A stretch of 46,281 nt of DNA from Litorisediminicola beolgyonensis (GTDB taxonomy: Bacteria > Pseudomonadota > Alphaproteobacteria > Rhodobacterales > Rhodobacteraceae), in NCBI RefSeq assembly GCF_042679605.1, contig NZ_JBHTMU010000033.1, forward strand, positions 1 to 46,281, given 5' to 3'. Both the position numbers and the translations under genes were made by a program. Position 1 is the first letter of the stretch. Every line of letters begins with the position of its first letter. Positions 41,053 through 46,281 of the stretch are shown piece by piece. The notes below the pieces were generated by a model. That model searched no databases. It was not told the origin of the DNA and saw nothing but the letters and a program-made list of their open reading frames with translations.

Positions 41053-41082
41053 AAGGCCCCGTTGCATGGCGGGGCCTTTTTC
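41053..41082 (+). terminator. Intrinsic terminator of pnp
   Basis: AGGCCCCG and CGGGGCCT form an eight-pair stem with an eight-base loop, followed by five T. It starts 24 bases after the pnp stop and runs into the stop of the convergent DUF4304-like gene. Confidence 0.88.
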
Positions 41083-41491
41083 ATTGAGCCTGAGGATGCT
41101 CTGCGGACAGAAGGTCGCGCAGGTCGCGCGACACGAGCCCGGCTATGTCGCTCTGCGCCAGGGCCTCGGCCAAATGCGCGAGCGTGGTCAGCCCGTCGAT
41201 CCGCGCAAAGAACCCGGCCATGTCGCGGGCCTTCAGGCTCTCGGCGCGGGTCCGAAACGGCATCTTGCTCTCGGCCGGGGTCGGTGGCGCGCCCCAGACC
41301 AGTGGCCAGAGCGCGAAGTTCAGATACCGCCTGTCCGGGTCGTATTGCGAGCGCTGGAGATGGACCACCTGCAGGACCTCTGCGCAGCCCCGCGTCCAGA
41401 CGCGCGGCCTCCGCCGGGCGAAGCCCCGCGCGATGAGCATCTCGGACAACGCGGCCTCGGTCGGGACGGGAAAGCTTTGAGGGGCGGACAT
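41081..41491 (-). CDS. DUF4304-like protein
   Basis: Protein of 136 residues, cytoplasmic. LIARGFARRRPRVWTRGCAE, VVHLQRSQYDPDRRYLNFAL and the later LPF-type helical end resemble DUF4304, a family of unknown function sometimes found near polymorphic toxins as candidate immunity proteins. No toxin is nearby here. The start at 41491 is chosen because the upstream part of the open frame (to 41674) is low complexity and crosses a terminator hairpin. Confidence 0.68.
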   Translation of the reverse strand: MSAPQSFPVPTEAALSEMLIARGFARRRPRVWTRGCAEVLQVVHLQRSQYDPDRRYLNFALWPLVWGAPPTPAESKMPFRTRAESLKARDMAGFFARIDGLTTLAHLAEALAQSDIAGLVSRDLRDLLSAEHPQAQ

Positions 41492-41549
41492 GGCCGCAGG
41501 GTAGGCCCGCGCCGCTTCAGGACCTAGCCGAAACGCTATGGCCTCATTC

Positions 41550-41582
41550 AAAAAAAAGACCGGGTCTCCGAAGAGCCCGGTC
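41550..41582 (-). terminator. Intrinsic terminator downstream of the response regulator gene
   Basis: GACCGGG and CCCGGTC form a seven-pair stem with an 11-base loop; on the minus strand it is followed by seven or more T. It lies 127 bases after the response regulator stop, which leaves room for a structured 3' UTR. Confidence 0.85.
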
Positions 41583-41598
41583 AGTCCAACAGGGAGGT

Positions 41599-41695
41599 GC
41601 ATGTGATTGACCGCACATGCGACGGGTTGCCTTCGTAACGCCTTGATCCCGGAAGGGTTCCCAAGCTCTGCCAATTATTTTGGCATCTTGGGAAC
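41599..41695. other. Two further inverted repeats in the 3' UTR of the response regulator gene
   Basis: GCATGTG (41599-41605) pairs with CACATGC (41614-41620). GTTCCCAAG (41657-41665) pairs with CTTGGGAAC (41687-41695), and inside it TGCCAA (41669-41674) pairs with TTGGCA (41680-41685). Together with the terminator this makes three stems in about 150 bases. It could be a stabilised 3' UTR or a small RNA on either strand. Confidence 0.5.
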
Positions 41696-41708
41696 ACCCC
41701 CGATCAGG

Positions 41709-42395
41709 TTACGAAACCAGCCGGTAGCCGCCGCTTTCGGTGACCAGGAGCCGGGCGTTCGAGGGGTCAGGCTCGATCTTCTGGCGCAGGCGGTAGATAT
41801 GCGTCTCGAGCGTGTGGGTGGTCACGCCCGCGTTGTAGCCCCAGACCTCGTGCAAGAGCACGTCGCGCGGTACGACCCCGTCGGGCGCGCGATGCAGGAA
41901 CTTCAGGATGTTGGTCTCTTTCTCGGTCAGGCGGATCTTCTTGTCGTCCTCGGTCACGAGAAGCTTCATCGACGGGCGGAAGCTGTAGGGCCCGAGCTGG
42001 AAGATCGCGTCCTCGGACTGCTCGTGCTGGCGCAGCTGCGCGCGGATGCGGGCAAGGAGCACCGGGAACTTGAAGGGCTTGGTGACATAGTCGTTCGCGC
42101 CCGCGTCCAGCCCGAGGATCGTGTCCGCGTCCGAGTCGTGGCCCGTGAGCATGACGATCGGAGATTTCACCCCCTGCTTGCGCATCAGTTTGCAGAGCTC
42201 GCGGCCATCGGTGTCGGGCAGGCCCACGTCGAGGATGATCAGATCGTAGATCTGCTCCTTGGCGCGTGTCATGGCGCTCTGGCCGTTCTCGGCCTCGAAC
42301 ACCTCGAAATCCTCGGTCAGGACCAGCTGCTCGGCCAGGGCTTCGCGCAGGTCGTCATCGTCATCGACGAGCAAGATGTTTTTCAGCTGAGCCAT
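41709..42395 (-). CDS. OmpR-family response regulator
   Basis: Two-component regulator of 228 residues. The receiver domain has the acidic pocket LLVDDDDD, the phospho-acceptor Asp in DLIILDVGLPD (about 56), the Thr in MLTGHD and the Lys in YVTKPF (about 106). The C-terminal winged helix ends in VTTHTLETHIYRLRQKIEPD and TESGGYRLV. No histidine kinase is adjacent, so it is an orphan in this window. Very similar stand-alone regulators are common in Rhodobacterales; the essential regulator CenR is one possibility I cannot confirm. AGGAGG precedes the ATG. Confidence 0.92.
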   Translation of the reverse strand: MAQLKNILLVDDDDDLREALAEQLVLTEDFEVFEAENGQSAMTRAKEQIYDLIILDVGLPDTDGRELCKLMRKQGVKSPIVMLTGHDSDADTILGLDAGANDYVTKPFKFPVLLARIRAQLRQHEQSEDAIFQLGPYSFRPSMKLLVTEDDKKIRLTEKETNILKFLHRAPDGVVPRDVLLHEVWGYNAGVTTHTLETHIYRLRQKIEPDPSNARLLVTESGGYRLVS

Positions 42396-42515
42396 CGTCT
42401 TGTCCTCCTGTCTTCGTGATCGACATGTGAAGCCGCGTGCGCGCTGCCAAGTTTTGCTGCAACTCTCTCACGGGGTCGTGTAATCGGGGGGCGTTACGTT
42501 ACAAACGGACCCTCC

Positions 42516-43589
42516 ATGGCCCTCACTCCGACCCTCTCCGAGACCCTTGCCCGCGCCCGTGCCGACCTGCGAATGGGCCTGCCCGTGGTTCTGGAGGGTG
42601 CGGAGCGCCTGGCGCTGGTCGCGGCGATCGAGACGCTCTCGCCCGCGCGGCTCGGCGAGATGCGCAGGCTCGGAGAGCCCGAGCTGGCGCTCACCGCCCG
42701 GCGGGCCGAGACGCTGAAGGCGCGCGCCTATGATGGCGACCTCGCGCGCGTGGCTCTGCCCGATGGTGCCAGCGCCGACTGGCTGCGCGCGGTGGCCGAT
42801 CCGAAGGACGATCTGCGGCGGCCGATGAAGGGCCCGCTCCTGACCCGTCGCGGTGGCGATGCGGGGCTCGAGCGGCTGGCGATCCGGCTGGCGAAATCCG
42901 CGCGGCTCCTGCCCGCGGCGCTGGTGCTGACGGTCGCCGACGCGCCCCCGGGCCTCACCTGGATCGACGCGGAGACCGCTGCCCCGCATCTCGACGCGCT
43001 GCCCGAGCTGGAGCATGTCGTGACCGCGCGCGTGCCGCTCTTCCATGCCGAGGAGGCGCGGCTCCATATCTTCCGCCCCGAGGACGGCTCGGACGAGCAT
43101 TACGCCATCGAGATCGGCCGCCCCGACCGCGCCCAGCCGGTGCTGGCGCGGCTGCATTCGGCCTGTTTCACCGGCGATCTCCTGGGCTCGCTCAAATGCG
43201 ATTGCGGCCCGCAGCTCAATGCCGCGCTGGGCAAGATGGGCGAGGAGGGGGCGGGCGTGCTTCTCTATCTCAACCAGGAGGGCCGGGGCATCGGGCTTGC
43301 CAACAAGATGCGCGCCTATGCCCTGCAGGATCAGGGCTTCGACACGGTCGAGGCCAATCACCGGCTTGGCTTCGAGGATGACGAGCGCGATTTCCGGCTG
43401 GGCGCGCAGATCCTGTCGCGGCTGGGCTTCGGATCGGTGCGGCTTCTGACCAACAACCCCGCCAAGATCGCGCGGATGGAGGAATGCGGCCTGTCGGTGA
43501 CCGAGCGGGTGCCGCTCAAGGTCGGCGAGACGCGCTTCAACCATCACTACCTCCTGACCAAGGCGGCGAAGTCCGGGCATCTCCTCTGA
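42516..43589 (+). CDS. ribA: GTP cyclohydrolase II
   Basis: First step of riboflavin synthesis, opening the imidazole ring of GTP. It has 357 residues. The C-terminal catalytic domain has the zinc site HSACFTGDLLGSLKCDCG (about 212-229), LNQEGRGIGL (about 252) and LLTNNPAKI. The N-terminal 150 residues are an extra region without the RibB active site, as in the alphaproteobacterial ribA form. A dispersed repeat follows 27 bases after its stop. Confidence 0.93.
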   Translation: MALTPTLSETLARARADLRMGLPVVLEGAERLALVAAIETLSPARLGEMRRLGEPELALTARRAETLKARAYDGDLARVALPDGASADWLRAVADPKDDLRRPMKGPLLTRRGGDAGLERLAIRLAKSARLLPAALVLTVADAPPGLTWIDAETAAPHLDALPELEHVVTARVPLFHAEEARLHIFRPEDGSDEHYAIEIGRPDRAQPVLARLHSACFTGDLLGSLKCDCGPQLNAALGKMGEEGAGVLLYLNQEGRGIGLANKMRAYALQDQGFDTVEANHRLGFEDDERDFRLGAQILSRLGFGSVRLLTNNPAKIARMEECGLSVTERVPLKVGETRFNHHYLLTKAAKSGHLL

Positions 43590-43615
43590 CCCTCCGCGGG
43601 CGACGGGTGCGGAGT

Positions 43616-43641
43616 GCGTATTTGGAAAAAGAAGAAGCCTG
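43616..43641 (+). repeat. Dispersed short repeat, copy 3
   Basis: All 26 bases, from GCGTATTTGGA to GCCTG, match copy 1 at 15810-15835. It lies 27 bases after the ribA stop and 65 bases before the next start. Confidence 0.8.
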
Positions 43642-43705
43642 CAGGGGCGGGGCTTGGAGCGGCGACCGGCGGCCCTTAGGTAGCCTTGGGAAAGGAGCTT
43701 TCTCC

Positions 43706-44703
<998 letters not shown>

Positions 44704-44707
<4 letters not shown>

Positions 44708-45219
44708 GCGCGCGCGACATGGTGCTGACACGGGGTGGCCTGCGCTTTGCGGGCAGGCTCTGGCCCTGCACCATCGGCAAGGGCGGCGTCCGCACCGACA
44801 AGCGCGAGGGCGACGGCGCGACGCCCGCGGGCGTGCACCGGATCGTCGGGCTCCTCTACCGGCCCGACCGGATCGCACAGCCCGCCGATTGGGCGGTGCC
44901 GATCCGGCCCGGCGATCTCTGGTCCGACGATGCGCGGGACGAGGACTACAACCTCATGGTGCGCGCGCCCTATGCGGGCAGCCACGAACGGCTCCGCCGC
45001 GCCGACCCGCTTTATGACATCGTGCTGATCACGGACTGGAACTGGCCCAGGGCCGAGCGCGGGCGCGGCTCGGCGATCTTTCTTCATCAATGGCGCCGCC
45101 CGGGCTTTCCGACCGAGGGCTGCATCGCGTTCCGGCGCGATCACCTGCGGCGGATCACCCGGCTGATCTCGTACGAGACGCGGCTGATCGTGCCCGAGGC
45201 GCTGGCGCGGGAGCGATGA
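44704..45219 (+). CDS. L,D-transpeptidase (YkuD-like) family protein
   Basis: Protein of 171 residues. IGKGGVRTDKREGDGATPAG near 25 and IFLHQWRRPGFPTEGCIAF near 125 carry the conserved His and the catalytic Cys of the YkuD fold (usual form HG...S-H-G-C; here T-E-G-C). No signal peptide is seen, unlike typical cell-wall L,D-transpeptidases, which is a known feature of this short subgroup. ATGA overlaps on both sides. Confidence 0.85.
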
Positions 45220-45809
45220 GCGACGCCGCCGACCTGGTGACCGAGATCCGTGGCTGCCGCCTCTGTGCGGAGCGCTTCGCCGCCACCGCCACGGCCCATG
45301 CGCCACGCCCTGTGCCCTGGTTCGAGGCGGGTGCGCGGCTCCTGATCGCGGGGCAGGCGCCGGGGATGCGGGTGCATGAGAGCGGCCGCCCCTTCGACGA
45401 CCGCTCGGGCGACCGGCTGCGCGACTGGCTCGGGATCGACCGCGACAGCTTCTACGACCGGACCCGCGTGGCGGTGGTGCCGATGGCCTTCTGCTTTCCG
45501 GGCTACGATGCCGCTGGGTCGGACCTGCCGCCGCCGCCCCTCTGCCGCGCGACCTGGCACGATCGGGTGATGGCAGCGCTCGGGCCGAAGCCCCTGACGG
45601 TCGCCATCGGCCAATACGCCCAGCGCTATCACCTGGGGACAAAGGGGACGGTCGCTGACGCGGTGTCCCGCTGGCGCGACCTTTTGCCCGCCGCCATCGC
45701 CTTGCCGCACCCCTCCTGGCGCAATACCGGCTGGCTCAAACGTCACCCCTGGTTCGAGGCCGAGCTTCTGCCCGCGCTTCGCGCCCGTGTCGCGGAGGTC
45801 CTGGCATGA
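45216..45809 (+). CDS. Uracil-DNA glycosylase superfamily protein
   Basis: Protein of 197 residues. Motifs in order are CRLCAERF, LLIAGQAPGMRVHESGRPFD (about 42-61), SGDRLRDWLGI and LPHPSWRNTGW (about 165). These follow the glycosylase fold, but motif A has GQAPG instead of GEQPG or GEAPG, and the end motif HPSWRNTGW is specific to this subgroup. Activity on uracil is not assured. It overlaps genes on both sides by four bases. The window also holds UdgX at its left end. Confidence 0.84.
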   Translation: MSDAADLVTEIRGCRLCAERFAATATAHAPRPVPWFEAGARLLIAGQAPGMRVHESGRPFDDRSGDRLRDWLGIDRDSFYDRTRVAVVPMAFCFPGYDAAGSDLPPPPLCRATWHDRVMAALGPKPLTVAIGQYAQRYHLGTKGTVADAVSRWRDLLPAAIALPHPSWRNTGWLKRHPWFEAELLPALRARVAEVLA

Positions 45810-46281
45810 ACCCTGGCATCACCGAAGAGACCGCGCTCGACCGCGCCTTCACCGAGATGGAGGCGGGCGACGATGCCGCGCGGCTGCGCTTCTACGCCGC
45901 GCTCGCCGATAGCGAGCTGTTTCTCCTTCTCGCGCGCGAGGCCGAGGGCGAGACGCTGGAGCCCGAGCTGTTCGACCTGGGCGACGCGCGCTTCGTGCTG
46001 GTCTTCGACCGCGAGGACCGGTTGAGCGGGTTCACCGGGCGGCCGTCGCCCTATGCCGCGCTGCCGGGCCGCGTGGTGGCGCAGATGCTGGCGGGGCAGG
46101 GGATCGGGCTCGGGCTCAATCTCGAAGACGCGCCCTCGGCGACGCTCCTGCCACCCGAGGCGATGGGGTGGCTGGTCGAGACGCTGGATCACGGGCCCAC
46201 CGAGGCGGCGCTCGCGGCGGCCGAGCTGAGCGCGCCCGGGACGCTGCCCGAGACGCTGCTCACCGCGCTCGATGCGCGGCT
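45806..46281 (+). CDS. SseB-family N-terminal domain protein (3' end outside window)
   Basis: The frame stays open to the window end; about 158 residues are visible. LDRAFTEMEAGDDAARLRFY, FLLLAREAEGETLEPELFDLG, VLVFDREDRLSGFTG and PYAALPGRVVAQMLAGQGIG fit the SseB N-terminal domain, a family of unknown role named after a Salmonella effector-locus gene but widespread in bacteria. ATGA overlap with the preceding gene fixes the start. Confidence 0.8.
   Translation, partial: MNPGITEETALDRAFTEMEAGDDAARLRFYAALADSELFLLLAREAEGETLEPELFDLGDARFVLVFDREDRLSGFTGRPSPYAALPGRVVAQMLAGQGIGLGLNLEDAPSATLLPPEAMGWLVETLDHGPTEAALAAAELSAPGTLPETLLTALDAR

Overview
The window is a high-GC, densely packed bacterial chromosome segment. 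Gene content and protein sequences fit an alphaproteobacterium of the Rhodobacterales (Roseobacter/Rhodobacter group): a UdgX-DUF4130 fusion, a small rhodobacterial protein often labelled anthranilate isomerase, a RutR-type repressor with a reductive pyrimidine pathway, and truB, rpsO and pnp close together. The assignment rests on recognised families, not on a marker tree. I see no rRNA, tRNA, CRISPR array, transposase or prophage gene.

Layout. (1) 1-9.3 kb, housekeeping and repair: a uracil-DNA glycosylase fusion cut by the window edge, an FAD-linked oxidase, rimO, a candidate 6S-like RNA with terminator, a LuxR-type regulator without a luxI, thymidine kinase, a KAS III enzyme, csaA-proC and ybjN. 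(2) 9.5-21.9 kb, a pyrimidine catabolism and uptake locus: preT, an Fpg/Nei-type DNA glycosylase and preA; rutR in the opposite direction; then an M20 amidohydrolase, a lipoprotein, dihydropyrimidinase, two unknown small proteins and an ABC importer with two permeases and an NMT1-type binding protein. PreTA should reduce uracil or thymine, HydA should open the ring and the M20 enzyme should release the beta-amino acid. Two palindromes resembling the RutR operator lie at 9518-9533 and 14132-14147, upstream of the two forward arms. (3) 22-25.5 kb: an EamA exporter, a Bcr/CflA drug exporter and a zinc deacylase.

(4) 25.46-27.0 kb is the most unusual part. It is a compact island of clearly lower GC with its own sigma70-like promoter and its own terminator. 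It encodes an AIPR-like protein (abortive infection phage resistance family) whose 3' end overlaps a 42-residue single-helix membrane protein. I propose it as a candidate two-gene anti-phage or toxin-type cassette.

(5) 27-36 kb: exonuclease III, a four-gene unit of a Tat-exported FAD oxidase plus three membrane or membrane-anchored proteins, a CnoX-like thioredoxin, a Lon-N protein and a Trm112-like protein, a MATE exporter, truB and DUF1643. (6) 36-41 kb: an RTX-repeat protein with an overlapping upstream leader ORF, rpsO, a sterol desaturase-type membrane protein and pnp. (7) 41-46.3 kb: a DUF4304-like protein, an OmpR-type response regulator in a hairpin-rich surrounding, ribA, and a tightly overlapping operon (luciferase-like oxidoreductase, L,D-transpeptidase-like protein, second UDG-superfamily protein, SseB-like protein cut by the window end). 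A short dispersed repeat with core GCGTATTTGG followed by a purine-rich run occurs three times on the plus strand just after stop codons, with a diverged fourth copy on the minus strand.
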